Below are positions 36,107 through 46,300 of a stretch of DNA of 47,902 bases, piece by piece. Source of the stretch: Priestia megaterium (lineage in GTDB: Bacteria > Bacillota > Bacilli > Bacillales > Bacillaceae_H); assembly GCA_008180335.1 (NCBI GenBank), contig VTEF01000012.1, positions 1 through 47,902 on the forward strand, written 5' to 3'. The position numbers were made by a program, and so were the translations under genes. The first letter of the stretch is position 1. The number at the start of each line of letters is the position of its first letter. The notes under the pieces are model-generated. The model worked only from the letters and a program-made list of their open reading frames with translations. It was not told where the DNA came from and did not search any database.

Positions 36107-36629
36107 TTTGAGTCTCCTTTTCGATTGAGTTTTGATTTAATAAACTATCAAGAATTGATAGATTAGATTGTTTTTTACTAGTGTGATAGTGATAGATTTT
36201 CTTATCATTTTTTTCATTCTTTTCATTATTGTTTGTGGTCAATTGTTGGTTTATACCTGAACTATTGCTGGACAACGGTTGGTCACTTCTTTGATATTTA
36301 TCCCAGTTCACTATTGTGACAATGCTATATTTATTAGTTGATTTAATAGAAACAGATCCCTTTGATTCTAAAAGTTTTAGCCAGCGCCACAGTGTTTTTC
36401 CAGAAACAAAATATTTTTTGGTAGTATTTCGATTGTATTCGGCTTCAAGTGAAAGACGACCAGTCAGAAATTGTCCGGGTGATAGGCTAATTACTTGGTT
36501 TTCAATTAATAGTTCAGCTTGCTTATGATTTGCTTTCATTAAACACAAGAGCCATAGGCGGAGCTTAGTGGGGTCCTGCCAAATTGGACTTTGTAAAATT
36601 TCACGATAAAGTTTGATATAACCTTGCAT
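36099..36629 (-). CDS. Replication initiation protein, DnaD-N / SPP1 gp38-like
   Basis: A 176-residue protein. The N-terminal winged helix YIKLYREILQSPIWQDPTKLR, WLLCLMKANHK, LSPGQFLTGRLSLE and LWRWLKLLESKGSVSIKST is the phage replisome-organiser fold. The C-terminal third is low complexity (NNNEKNEKNDKK). It would bind an origin, often inside its own gene in SPP1-like modules, and recruit the loader-helicase complex. AAGGAAAGG precedes the ATG. No phage structural genes accompany it. Confidence 0.75.
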   Translation of the reverse strand: MQGYIKLYREILQSPIWQDPTKLRLWLLCLMKANHKQAELLIENQVISLSPGQFLTGRLSLEAEYNRNTTKKYFVSGKTLWRWLKLLESKGSVSIKSTNKYSIVTIVNWDKYQRSDQPLSSNSSGINQQLTTNNNEKNEKNDKKIYHYHTSKKQSNLSILDSLLNQNSIEKETQND

Positions 36630-36899
36630 TTTTTAATTTCCTTTCCTTAATAAAGATTAAATGAATTAGCCAATTCGGATATCATAATATCTTGGGATTT
36701 TTATATTTCTAGATAAAGGATCAAATTCATTAAAATTTTTCAAAGGAAATCTAAGAGGATACAATCCTACTGAAGTCGATACTAGATATTCAAGTATTTA
36801 AATTTTTGTAAGAACTTCATATTATCGAACATGTGACTCTAGTACTATAAATAGGGGTATCAAATATAAATTGAAAATAGTGAAAAGAGGTGAATTTCC

Positions 36900-37258
36900 T
36901 TGAAGTATGGTTACGCAAGGGTAAGTACAATTCATCAAGATTTACAGGTCCAACTACAGCAATTAGAGGAAGAGAACTGCATTAGACAACCATCCGTAAA
37001 GTTGAAGATACGACAGGGATTTCTGTAGATACACTCGTTAGGGTTAAGGAGGAAAGTAGAGCTGAAAAATTATCAACTAGATGTTTTAATTTTTAAACAA
37101 AGGATAAAACACGTTTTTTTGTTGAAACAAAATCTTTGTCAAACCTTTTACGTACTATTCATTATGATAATTTCGCTGGAATTGAATTATCTGTTTATAT
37201 TTACGTTTTAGAAAATGGAGATTTACAAGACGAAAAACTGTTAGAGGAAACATATTAA
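36900..37258 (+). pseudogene. Serine resolvase remnant plus decayed downstream frame
   Basis: A TTG start at 36900 after AGAGGTGAATTT gives MKYGYARVSTIHQDLQVQLQ, the N-terminus of a resolvase/invertase with the catalytic serine in RVST, but the frame soon ends (at ~37027). Another frame reads TTIRKVEDTTGISVDTLVRV, like a resolvase C-terminal HTH, then one in-frame stop and KDKTRFFVETKSLSNLL to 37258. I read it as an internally deleted, broken resolvase gene with unrelated decayed sequence. The flanks 36630-36899 and 37259-37340 hold no gene. Confidence 0.6.
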
Positions 37259-37342
37259 CTTTTATAATTTTTAGCATATAAAAGTCCCTAGATTAGTACT
37301 TAGAAGGTTTTTTAATCGATTTAAATCATTCAGATGTTTTTT

Positions 37343-37372
37343 AGAGCGTGAAAATAAATATTTTTACGCTCT
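37343..37372. terminator. Hairpin downstream of the resolvase remnant
   Basis: AGAGCGTGAAAA (37343-37354) pairs with TTTTTACGCTCT (37361-37372), one G-U pair, loop TAAATA. It can terminate in either direction and precedes the defence genes. Confidence 0.6.
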
Positions 37373-37508
37373 TATTTATATTAACAGAACATTATAGAAA
37401 TCACTTTTTAGTAGACTGACTTATGATAGTAGCAACATCAAAAACAGGTGATATAAAAAGATTATTGATATTGGAGATGTATTTTTTATTAAAAAATACC
37501 AAAAATAG

Positions 37509-37536
37509 TTGACTTTTTTATAAAAAAATCTAAAAT
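37509..37536 (+). promoter_or_regulatory. Promoter of the XRE-ImmA/IrrE pair
   Basis: TTGACT (37509-37514), 16 bp, TAAAAT (37531-37536), followed by AGGAGGTATGAA and the ATG at 37561. It would start the first unit of the defence region. Confidence 0.6.
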
Positions 37537-37560
37537 ATTAGATAGAATAGGAGGTATGAA

Positions 37561-38271
37561 ATGATTAACTTACATAATGACATTGTTAAAGCTATAGTAA
37601 ATGCTCTTGTAATGGATGACCCGGAAGCGCGTCTACTATACTTACAATCTATTAATAATGAGTCTGGCGAAGGCACTCAAAATAGTAGTTCAAAACAAAA
37701 GTGGGATTATAGGTACAACACTTTAATCGAAATAGCAAAAAAGTTTGGATTAGGGTACGTAAAGATTGACAGAGGCAAACTATGGGAAGCGGTTTTGATT
37801 TTAGGGCAGGATAATGAACTGTTTGTATTCTTTAGTCACAAAAATATGAGACAAATTATTAAAAAAGGTAAGAATAATCATTATTTGAAACTTCTCAATT
37901 TATTCAATGAGTATTTTGATGAAATGCGCCCAATTAATTCACAATTGGCACTTTCTATTTTAGACAATGAAGATGAAAGCATGGAAATTTTAAAAGAGCA
38001 AGCTAGGGAAATGCTAAGTAAGATGGAGGGAGAACCATCTAAAGTGTTCGTATTTACTTTTGACCATTCTTTTGTTTCAACTGTTAAAGCGTTTGCCTTT
38101 AATACTAGACAGGAAGTTGTATGGGAAAGTGATTTTACTGACCTTATAGATAATAATTATAGATTAGTACTTAAAGATGATAATATTAATCCTGACAAGC
38201 GCGAAAGTAAAAATACTCCTGAGACCAAGAAGGAGAAAAGACAAATTGTCAGTTTGAAAAATATTAAGTAA
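37561..38271 (+). CDS. Hypothetical partner of an ImmA/IrrE regulator-protease
   Basis: A 236-residue soluble protein: MINLHNDIVKAIVNALVMDD, then KWDYRYNTLIEIAKKFG, AVLILGQDNELFVFFSHKNM, FVFTFDHSFVSTVKAFAFN and a basic tail. No catalytic motif is apparent. Strong RBS AGGAGG. The gene lies 16 bp before an XRE-ImmA/IrrE gene in the same direction, a recurrent two-gene pattern that may be a toxin-antitoxin or defence pair (it recalls RosmerTA-type layouts or a DUF5986 protein; neither assignment is proven). Confidence 0.65.
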   Translation: MINLHNDIVKAIVNALVMDDPEARLLYLQSINNESGEGTQNSSSKQKWDYRYNTLIEIAKKFGLGYVKIDRGKLWEAVLILGQDNELFVFFSHKNMRQIIKKGKNNHYLKLLNLFNEYFDEMRPINSQLALSILDNEDESMEILKEQAREMLSKMEGEPSKVFVFTFDHSFVSTVKAFAFNTRQEVVWESDFTDLIDNNYRLVLKDDNINPDKRESKNTPETKKEKRQIVSLKNIK

Positions 38272-38287
38272 GTTTGGAGATAGCAAT

Positions 38288-39451
38288 ATGAAAAAGATAT
38301 TTAATGGAAAACGGCTAAAGGAAGCTAGACTATACAATAAACTCACAATAACTGAATTAGCTGATAAATTAAATGTCACTAAGCAAATGGTTTCAAAGTA
38401 TGAAAGTGGAAAAAGTGAACCTAGTTTTGAAAAATCTCTACAGTTAATTGATGTTTTAGGATATCCACGCGAGTTTTTCTACACTGCTGATAATTACCTA
38501 ATTGATAATGAAGGAACTTTTTTTAGATCTAGATTAACAGCCACACAAAAATCTAAAGAACCGGCCTCCATTGCATTAAAATATTCAGTTATTGTACGAG
38601 ATTTTTTAGAACAGTATATTGATTTTCCTGTGTTGCACGATAGAGAACTTTATGAAGACAAAGATGATCCGGAAGAAATTGCTCTTAGTATACGACAGTC
38701 TATGAATTTAGGATTAGATCCCATTCATGACATTATCGAAGTTGCAGAATTAATGGGATTCACGGTTATAAATATGGAATATCATGAAGAAAAGGTTGAT
38801 GCTTTTAGTAGTATGAATACTATTAATGGAAATAGTTATTTTGTTATTACAACGGGTGATTCTGGATCGTTTTTCAGACAGCAATTTAGTATTGCTCATG
38901 AAATAGGTCACTGGGTACTGCATCAAAATATTAATCCTCAAGAGTTGGATAAAGATGAGTATAAGGTAATGGAAGATGAGGCGAATAAAATTGCTTCAAT
39001 ATTACTTTTGCCAAAAGAATCCTTTGGAGAAGAATTAAAGTCAAAAATAGTAGATGAGATAGACACTTATTATAACTTGAAAAGAAGATGGAACGTTTCA
39101 ATGGCCGCGATGATTAAGCGTGCTAGGGATTTAAATATAATTTCGGTTGAACAAGAGGTGAAATTATACAAGCAAATGCATTATAGAAAATGGAGAAATC
39201 CAGAGCCATTTGATATAGAAACAAAGGCAACTTTACCTGTTGCATTAAAACAATCCTTAGAATTGCTAATAGATGAAAATATTTTACAAGGACATGAAAT
39301 ACCATTAAAGATTGCTGAGCAATATAATCTATATCTTACCCCAAAAATGTTAGCTATGATTTGTGGAGTTGACCAAGCATTGTTCATGGATAATAGCCAA
39401 TCTAAAGTGGTGTTGAAAATTAAAGATTTTAAACAAAAGAATAGTGGTTAA
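38288..39451 (+). CDS. XRE-family regulator with ImmA/IrrE metallopeptidase domain
   Basis: A 387-residue protein. Residues ~5-60 are an XRE HTH (LKEARLYNKLTITELADKL, MVSKYESGKSEPSFEKSL). The middle to C-terminal part is a COG2856 peptidase: QFSIAHEIGHWVLHQN (HExxH) and EDEANKIASILLLPKESF with the third ligand E. Such proteins cleave a partner or repressor on stress or infection, and often form TA-like defence pairs with the upstream gene. RBS TTGGAGATAGC. A terminator follows at 39601. Confidence 0.88.
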   Translation: MKKIFNGKRLKEARLYNKLTITELADKLNVTKQMVSKYESGKSEPSFEKSLQLIDVLGYPREFFYTADNYLIDNEGTFFRSRLTATQKSKEPASIALKYSVIVRDFLEQYIDFPVLHDRELYEDKDDPEEIALSIRQSMNLGLDPIHDIIEVAELMGFTVINMEYHEEKVDAFSSMNTINGNSYFVITTGDSGSFFRQQFSIAHEIGHWVLHQNINPQELDKDEYKVMEDEANKIASILLLPKESFGEELKSKIVDEIDTYYNLKRRWNVSMAAMIKRARDLNIISVEQEVKLYKQMHYRKWRNPEPFDIETKATLPVALKQSLELLIDENILQGHEIPLKIAEQYNLYLTPKMLAMICGVDQALFMDNSQSKVVLKIKDFKQKNSG

Positions 39452-39600
39452 ATAGTTTATGCTGTAAAGGTCATTTAAATTCTAAATTAATATAAAGTAG
39501 ACAAGACATTGCTTTAACAAGAACAATACATCATATAATTACATTACATGATTAGTAGGAACTATTTTATATAAATGTTAATCAGCATCAGCATAATATG

Positions 39601-39646
39601 AAAAGCGCCTCTAAAGTAAGTTTTAACTTTTATTGGCGTTTTTTTA
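39601..39646 (+). terminator. Terminator of the XRE-ImmA/IrrE unit
   Basis: AAAAGCGCC pairs with GGCGTTTTT at the outside, AAAGT with ACTTT inside, and a long T-run follows. It separates this unit from Gabija. Confidence 0.78.
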
Positions 39647-39704
39647 TGGGTTTTTTTTAAGTTTAATTAATTTGTGAAGAAAATTAAAAAAAGATGGTGT
39701 GGAT

Positions 39705-41441
39705 ATGAAATTCAGTTGGTTGGAAATACAAAATTTTAGAAACTTTAAAAAAGTGAAAGTAGAATTAACTAACCAGAATGTAATATTTGGAATGAATGAT
39801 ATTGGGAAAAGTAATTTTTTAGCGGCATTGAGGTTCTTATTTGATAGAAATATTAGAAAAGATGGTCTCGCCGAAAGTGATTTTTATATGAGGGATATAG
39901 AAGAGGAAATATCTATTACTATATGTATGAATATTAAAGATTTCGATGAAAGTGATCATTCTAAATTTATTGTTTCAAGACTTAAAGAAGCTAGAGATTC
40001 TTCAGACTTAGAAAATGTCTATGTAAAATTGATTGGTCATTATGATAAAGAAGAAGAATTAGGAGGTATAACACTATTCTGGGGAAATAATCTTAGAAAA
40101 TTAAAGGAGATACCTCAAAGAAATGGATTTACTGAAATAGATAAAATTTTTAAAGTTGTATATATTGACCCGCTGATTAACCTTGAAAATATTTTTCAAA
40201 AGAATAAAAAGGCAATATTTGCTCAAGAAAAATTCAGTAAAAAAGATATAGAAAAATCAGAGAAAATAAAAACTCTTACAAAGGATATAAATACTCAAAT
40301 TGGTGAAATGGATATTATTAATAATTTTGAAAAGGATATAACTGAAGAATATTATAGTTTAAAAAAAGAAGAACTAAAATTAACTATAAAATCAGAAATG
40401 GCTATAAATGGATACTTTAGTGATCTGAAACCGTATATAAAGAAAAATAGTGATGATAATTTATATCCTACTTCTGGAGATGGTAGAAAGAAAATAATTT
40501 CTTATTCACTTATGAATTACGTAACCAGAAGCTTTAATTCCGAAAAAATTCCTTTGTTTTTAATTGAAGAACCTGAAAATAGTCTACATAGATCTTTACA
40601 AATTGCTCTTTCAAAAAAATTATTTTCTCATGAATCTTATAATTACTTTTTTCTAACTACTCATTCTTCTGAATTACTCTATGAAATGGATAATGCTTCA
40701 TTAATAAGGGTTCATTCCCCAGATAAGGTCGTCTGTTCATCTTATTTATATAATGTAGGGGAAGACTATAAAAATATAAAAACCCAATTAAATAAGTTTT
40801 TAGTAACTGCAATCTTCGCTGAACGGGTTTTACTGATAGAAGGTCCATCTGAACGGGTATTATTTGAAAAATTATTAAATGAAGTTAGACCAGAATATGA
40901 ACTAGAAGGTGCTTATATTCTTGAAGTTTACGGCATTGCTTTTAAAAAGTATTGGGATGTATTAAATGGCTTAGGAATAAAAGTTTTTGTAAAAACTGAT
41001 AATGATTTAAAAAAGAAAAAGGGTTCTACAAATTCATTTGACTTAATTGGTTTTAATAGAGCTTTAGAACTTTGTGGGGAAGAAAAGAAAAGTCCAATAA
41101 TTATTAAATTTATGAAAACAGATACTGATAAAGTAAAACAGGAAAGAGTTAAAAATACAAAGGTGAAAATATTTGAACGATACACAAAGAGCAAAAGAAT
41201 TATTAGGAAAAATAATATTTTTTTATCTAAAATAGACCTAGAACATGATCTTTATGAAGCACTTGGTACAAGGTTAGAGGAATTAACAGGTAACAAAGAT
41301 CCCATTAAATTTTTACAATCAGCGAAGTTAATTAACATGGCTGAATTAGCAAAAGAATTAACTTATGCAGATTGTGAAAAGATATATAATAATCCAAATT
41401 TTTCAGTATTGAAGGAGTTAATTAATAATGGAGATCAGTGA
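39705..41441 (+). CDS. gajA: Gabija protein GajA, OLD-family ATPase and TOPRIM nuclease
   Basis: A 578-residue protein, the same length as I recall for B. cereus GajA. The N-terminal ABC-type ATPase starts FSWLEIQNFRNFKKVKVEL with Walker A FGMNDIGKSNFL (29-40) and later SGDGRKKIISYSL, LFLIEEPENSLHRSLQ (signature/Walker B) and TTHSSELLYEMD. The TOPRIM domain has E379 in VLLIEGPSE, D432 and D434 in VKTDNDLK, and IDLEHDLYEALG further on. Together with GajB it forms a complex that cuts phage DNA when nucleotides are depleted. The ATG at 39705 gives the family start; a GTG six bases earlier is less likely. It overlaps gajB by 14 bp. Confidence 0.95.
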   Translation: MKFSWLEIQNFRNFKKVKVELTNQNVIFGMNDIGKSNFLAALRFLFDRNIRKDGLAESDFYMRDIEEEISITICMNIKDFDESDHSKFIVSRLKEARDSSDLENVYVKLIGHYDKEEELGGITLFWGNNLRKLKEIPQRNGFTEIDKIFKVVYIDPLINLENIFQKNKKAIFAQEKFSKKDIEKSEKIKTLTKDINTQIGEMDIINNFEKDITEEYYSLKKEELKLTIKSEMAINGYFSDLKPYIKKNSDDNLYPTSGDGRKKIISYSLMNYVTRSFNSEKIPLFLIEEPENSLHRSLQIALSKKLFSHESYNYFFLTTHSSELLYEMDNASLIRVHSPDKVVCSSYLYNVGEDYKNIKTQLNKFLVTAIFAERVLLIEGPSERVLFEKLLNEVRPEYELEGAYILEVYGIAFKKYWDVLNGLGIKVFVKTDNDLKKKKGSTNSFDLIGFNRALELCGEEKKSPIIIKFMKTDTDKVKQERVKNTKVKIFERYTKSKRIIRKNNIFLSKIDLEHDLYEALGTRLEELTGNKDPIKFLQSAKLINMAELAKELTYADCEKIYNNPNFSVLKELINNGDQ

Positions 41442-42939
41442 TCAGGTTACAAGGGACCAAATATTAAATGAGGAAATAAATAATATAGTTGTTTCAGCGA
41501 GTGCTGGCTGTGGTAAAACTACAATTTTAGTGGATAAGCTATTAAGAACTTGTAATTCAATTAAAAATCACCAAACCCTTGCAGCTATTACTTTCACAAT
41601 TAAAGCAACAGATGAATTAAAAGAAAGGATAAACAGTGCAAGTCTAGATAAGAATCTCACTATCTGTACAAATGATAGTTTTGTAGAAAATCAAATTATA
41701 CGGCCTTTTATTATTGACGCAATGGGCGAAGAGTTCAGTCAAGATTTTGTAGTTGATTTTTATAAGAAATTTAATCTTAAAAGTGAAGGATTAAGTCTTT
41801 TAAAGTCTAATAATATTTTAGGTTCCTATTATGCCAATAATAAGAATTTTAAGTTTAAATTGGGATTGTATATTTTGAGGAATTCAGTGGCAGCGCAACA
41901 GTTTCTTATTTCGAAATACAAAATGATCTTTTTAGACGAGTATCAGGATAGTGATCAAGATATGCATAACCTATTTATGTATATAAAAGATGTATTAAAT
42001 ATACCGCTGTTTATTGTAGGAGATTCAAAACAAGCAATATATATATGGAGAGGTGCTAAAGAAAATATCTTTGGAGAATTGGATGATAGTTTTACTAAAT
42101 ATGAGTTATATCATAACTTTAGATCCCATCTTAATATTACTAATTTTGCTAATTTACTCCATAAAGAAAACTATTTAGATAATAAGGCTAGTGGCATAAT
42201 AAATGAGATAGCACTATATAACACTGATAAGGGTTTTAATAATGCGGTTTTAGAGATTCTACAAAAGAAAGCTATAGATATTAATAAAGGTATTACCATA
42301 ATTGTTAATGTTAATAGCGCTGCTATGGAGTGTAGAGATTTTTTAAAAAAGAATGGATTTGATTTTGAATTCATACCACGAACTCCGATTGATGATGGCA
42401 TAATAAATTCATATGTACTGCGTTGTTTAATGAAATTTATTATTAATAACCGATACTCTGCTTATGATTTTTTATTAGATTTAAATCTTGAATTAAATAA
42501 TACAGATATCAAAAATTTAGAAAAACAGGTTAAGTTACTTACTCCATACAATGCAGAGATCAAACATGTAGAGACAATTCTTAAAGAAATTTCTGATATA
42601 ATAAATGTGAAATTCAGTAAGAACGAGATAAGAAAGTTTTCAGAGACTCTTCAAAATGATAGTTATAATATATCTTTTTCAAATGAAGATAGTAAGCATA
42701 AAATTATGACCGTATTTGCAACCAAAGGCTTAGAGTTTGATCAAATCATAGTTAGAGCCTCTGATTACCCATTAGATGGTATAGGCAGTTTAAATAATCA
42801 TTATGTTGCTTTAACAAGGGCTAAAGAAAAAGTTGTAATTATAGATAATACTAATATTTATAAAACTAGTATCTGTGAAAGATTAAAGAAAAAAAATGTT
42901 CAAACTATTGAACAAGTATTAAAGTCATATGATTTATGA
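41428..42939 (+). CDS. gajB: Gabija protein GajB, UvrD/PcrA-like helicase
   Basis: A 503-residue superfamily 1A helicase-like protein, close to known GajB size. Walker A VSASAGCGKTTILV (K30), AAITFTIKATDELKERI (motif Ia), motif II MIFLDEYQDSDQDMHN, motif III IVGDSKQAIYIWRGA, motif IV LYHNFRSH, motif V TVFATKGLEFDQII and motif VI YVALTRAKEKVVI are all present, with no large 1B/2B insertions. GajB docks on the GajA tetramer and senses DNA ends. The coupling overlap with gajA is usual for this system. Confidence 0.95.
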   Translation: MEISDQVTRDQILNEEINNIVVSASAGCGKTTILVDKLLRTCNSIKNHQTLAAITFTIKATDELKERINSASLDKNLTICTNDSFVENQIIRPFIIDAMGEEFSQDFVVDFYKKFNLKSEGLSLLKSNNILGSYYANNKNFKFKLGLYILRNSVAAQQFLISKYKMIFLDEYQDSDQDMHNLFMYIKDVLNIPLFIVGDSKQAIYIWRGAKENIFGELDDSFTKYELYHNFRSHLNITNFANLLHKENYLDNKASGIINEIALYNTDKGFNNAVLEILQKKAIDINKGITIIVNVNSAAMECRDFLKKNGFDFEFIPRTPIDDGIINSYVLRCLMKFIINNRYSAYDFLLDLNLELNNTDIKNLEKQVKLLTPYNAEIKHVETILKEISDIINVKFSKNEIRKFSETLQNDSYNISFSNEDSKHKIMTVFATKGLEFDQIIVRASDYPLDGIGSLNNHYVALTRAKEKVVIIDNTNIYKTSICERLKKKNVQTIEQVLKSYDL

Positions 42940-43014
42940 AAAATTGTTATATAAATTAAAATGCATAATCAAGTTTTGCTATGGATAGATATATTATTTA
43001 TGGTGAATATCTAA

Positions 43015-43051
43015 AGAGTGCGAAAACTACCATTATCGCACTCTTTTTTTT
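43015..43051 (+). terminator. gajB terminator (first of two near-identical hairpins)
   Basis: AGAGTGCGA / TCGCACTCT with a 12 nt loop, then T10. A nearly identical hairpin with the same stem lies at 46565-46594, after the next gene. The rest of the gap up to 43381 is AT-rich with no gene. Confidence 0.85.
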
Positions 43052-43381
43052 GTGATGAATATTTGTTGATTCATCATTTAATACATAACTCTGGTTTTTT
43101 TGTGCTTTTTCGACATTTTTTTATTACTTACCAATAATATAGATACCGATTATTTTATCCAACCAAATGTTTTTGTATTATAAATACTTCGAAATGTCAA
43201 ATTGGGAAAATTAATTGATGTTTTTATTTAGAGCGTTAAAAATAATGCGCAAAAACTTAGTAGAAAACTCAGAGTAAGGAATTATGTCGCGATAATTAAT
43301 AAAGATTTATCTCTAAATATTTTTGTAAAAGAACCTAGAAGAGTATTTTGAGAATTTTAAATTTGATTAAAAGGAATGAAA

Positions 43382-46300
43382 ATGATGTTTGATGCACAAC
43401 TAGATGAGGGATTATTAAAAGCGTTACGCCCATATCAGATAGAGGCCCTCTCAATGATTAAACAATATATTTTTAGTGATTCAAAGAAACAGGCACTTGT
43501 CAAAATGCCAATGGGAACAGGGAAATCAACAGTTATTGCAGTAACTGGAAGCGAGCTTACTCCTAATCAGTCTGTAATTGTAGTTACTGCCACAAAAGCT
43601 GTCAGAGATCAATTAGTAAAAGATATATCAAATGAAGTATGGGTTAAAATGGGGCTTTCTATGCGTCCTACTAAAACTATTCATATGATTATACCCTCTA
43701 AATTAACAAGTGTACCAGATTCACCAACTATTTTCATTAGTACCATTCAATCATTACTTACGCTCAAACAAAACCACAATGAACTATATAGAGACCTTAA
43801 AAACAAAGTAGAGTTGGTATTGTTTGATGAGGGACATAAGGAACCAGCTAATACTTGGCAATCAGTCATTAGATCATTTGAAAAAAAGATTATTTTATTT
43901 ACGGCAACACCGGTTCGTAATGATAGTAATAAATTTCAACTAGATAATAATTATACTTACTCATACTCATATGAAGCAGCAAAAACTCAGGGGGTTATTA
44001 GAGATATTGTGTTTGAATATATGAATATTGATAACGAAATAAAGACATTCGCTGAAAGGATATATAATAGGTATAGGGATTATATTCTTGAGGAATCTTG
44101 TGAAGAAAGAGAAATTAAGTGTATTATTCGTTGTGGAAGTGCCGATGAAATACGTGCAATGGTTGAAGAATTGAAGGATAAGGTGTCAGTAATTGGTATA
44201 CATGAACGCTTTAAGAATGATAGTAATGATTTATTAACAGACCATGTTCCAGAAGACTTTAGAACAAGCGATGTAAGAATCTGGATTCATCAAAATAAAC
44301 TCATAGAAGGTATTGATAATCAACAATTTTGTATATTAGGTATTTTTGAACCGCTACCTGATCCACGTTCATTAATACAACAAATTGGTCGGGTTATCAG
44401 ACAAGGAAGCGAACCTAGAAAGGCAATAATATTGTTAAGGGAGAATGAAACATATCAAAAAGATTGGTGGGACTCATATACAGACTATGAAAGATTAATA
44501 TCTTTAAACCCTGAAGAAATAGTATTCAAATACCATGATTATTTTATGAAGGTCACAGAGGCTAATCCTTCTACAACTTATCTTAATAAGAAGTTTTTAA
44601 AACGTTTTTCTGTAAATGATGACCAGACAATTGAAGAAAGAATAAAAAAATATCAATTACCAATGAAGGCAAACGTTTTTGAAGCCATTGAGGATATAAT
44701 TGATGTAGAGTCGTATATTAATGACTTTAGCGAAAAAATTATAGATGAGTTTAATAGTCTAGATTATTTAATACTAGAAAAAATTAAAATAGGAGATAAA
44801 CAGACTGCCTGTATCGTATATTCAAGATATGAAAATAGTAGTATTTTGGTTAATGATAGCTTTCTTGAAATCAAATTAGAAATTGCAGTATTTCGTTTAC
44901 TTCAAAATAAGTTGTATTATTATTCCAGTAACCAATATATACCTTCTCTCATTTATGATGAGTGGAAAAAAGTTAATGCAGCTCAGTTAAAAAAAATTTT
45001 GCCGAATGATTCTCATATTTCCTCAGTGACTATACAAAATGGGAGTATAAATTATAATAGTTTCAACAGAATGATTGTGGATTCACAAGATGTTTCTACA
45101 ATGGTTCCTGATGTAAATGATAAGTTTAATCTTTGTACTACCTTGGTAGGAAGTAGGAAGAAAAAGGTAGGGACTCCGAGTATAAGGAATTACATAGGAT
45201 TTTCTAATGCACGTATATCACAAGGCACAGAATACATAACTTTACCTTCATACTTAGATTGGTTAGAAGAAATAGATATGAAAGTAACAAATACATCATA
45301 TCAAGAGCATGGAATTTTTAATCGCTTTGCTCCTATATCAGATATTCCAGCAAAGGTAGTCCCAAAATCAATTCTACTACAGTCAAATGCAGAAGAAATC
45401 GATTTAAGAACAGGTTATGGAACTTTAACTGAGCTGGACCAATTATTTTATACAATAAAAGATTCGAAGTTTGAACTTGAGTGGGATGGTACTTCATATG
45501 AGATAGAAATTAAATTTTCATTAAAAGAAGGTAAGTATATCCTTAAATACACACAACCTACCACTGAACCAAATGTGTATATTTTAACAAAAAATAAAAG
45601 TAAAATGCGATTATTAGATTGGTTAAATGAAGAGCAGGCTTTTCAAATTATCGTAGAAGGTAATACCCACCGCTATTTTAGGGGTGATTTCTATAAAACT
45701 GGTATTCCTTCTGATTATAGTTGGCTTGAAAACTTTTTTGATGAATATGAATTAGCCCTGCCAACTCGATCAAAAAGAATAAATGAAAAAGGTAAAAAGG
45801 AAAATGTTACTAAGGCTTATAAACCAATGTGGGATTCAAATTCACTGTTTTATTTGGTTGCAAAAAAAGGAGCCAATATTACAAACACATCTACGATAAA
45901 AACACTTTTACAAGAGGCTGATTATGTTATTTGTACAGATTTACAATCTGAGATTGCTGATTTTATAACAATTAGTGAAACAACAGATACAGTTTGTTTC
46001 ATTCACTGTAAAGCTGGTGAATCCAAATTGTCTGCTTCAGCTTTTCAAGAGGTTTGTGGACAGATTGTCAAAAATCTTGATTATGTTAATAAAGGAAGCG
46101 AAAGAAAACCTAATTACTCATATTGGGAGAAGGAGTGGGTTAACAGTTTTTATAAGGTAAAAGTAAATAGGAAGATTCTTAACCCCGATAACTTGACAGC
46201 CGAAGGAATTTGGAGAAAGTTAAAGGAAGTTCAAAACAAACCCAATTCCAAATCATATGTCATAGCCCTAGTGGGTGATGCTTTCTCACAAACTAAATAT

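Noticed and set aside
39705-42939. Generic OLD nuclease with unrelated UvrD helicase
   Set aside because: Sizes, motif wording, gene order and overlap all match the Gabija pair specifically.
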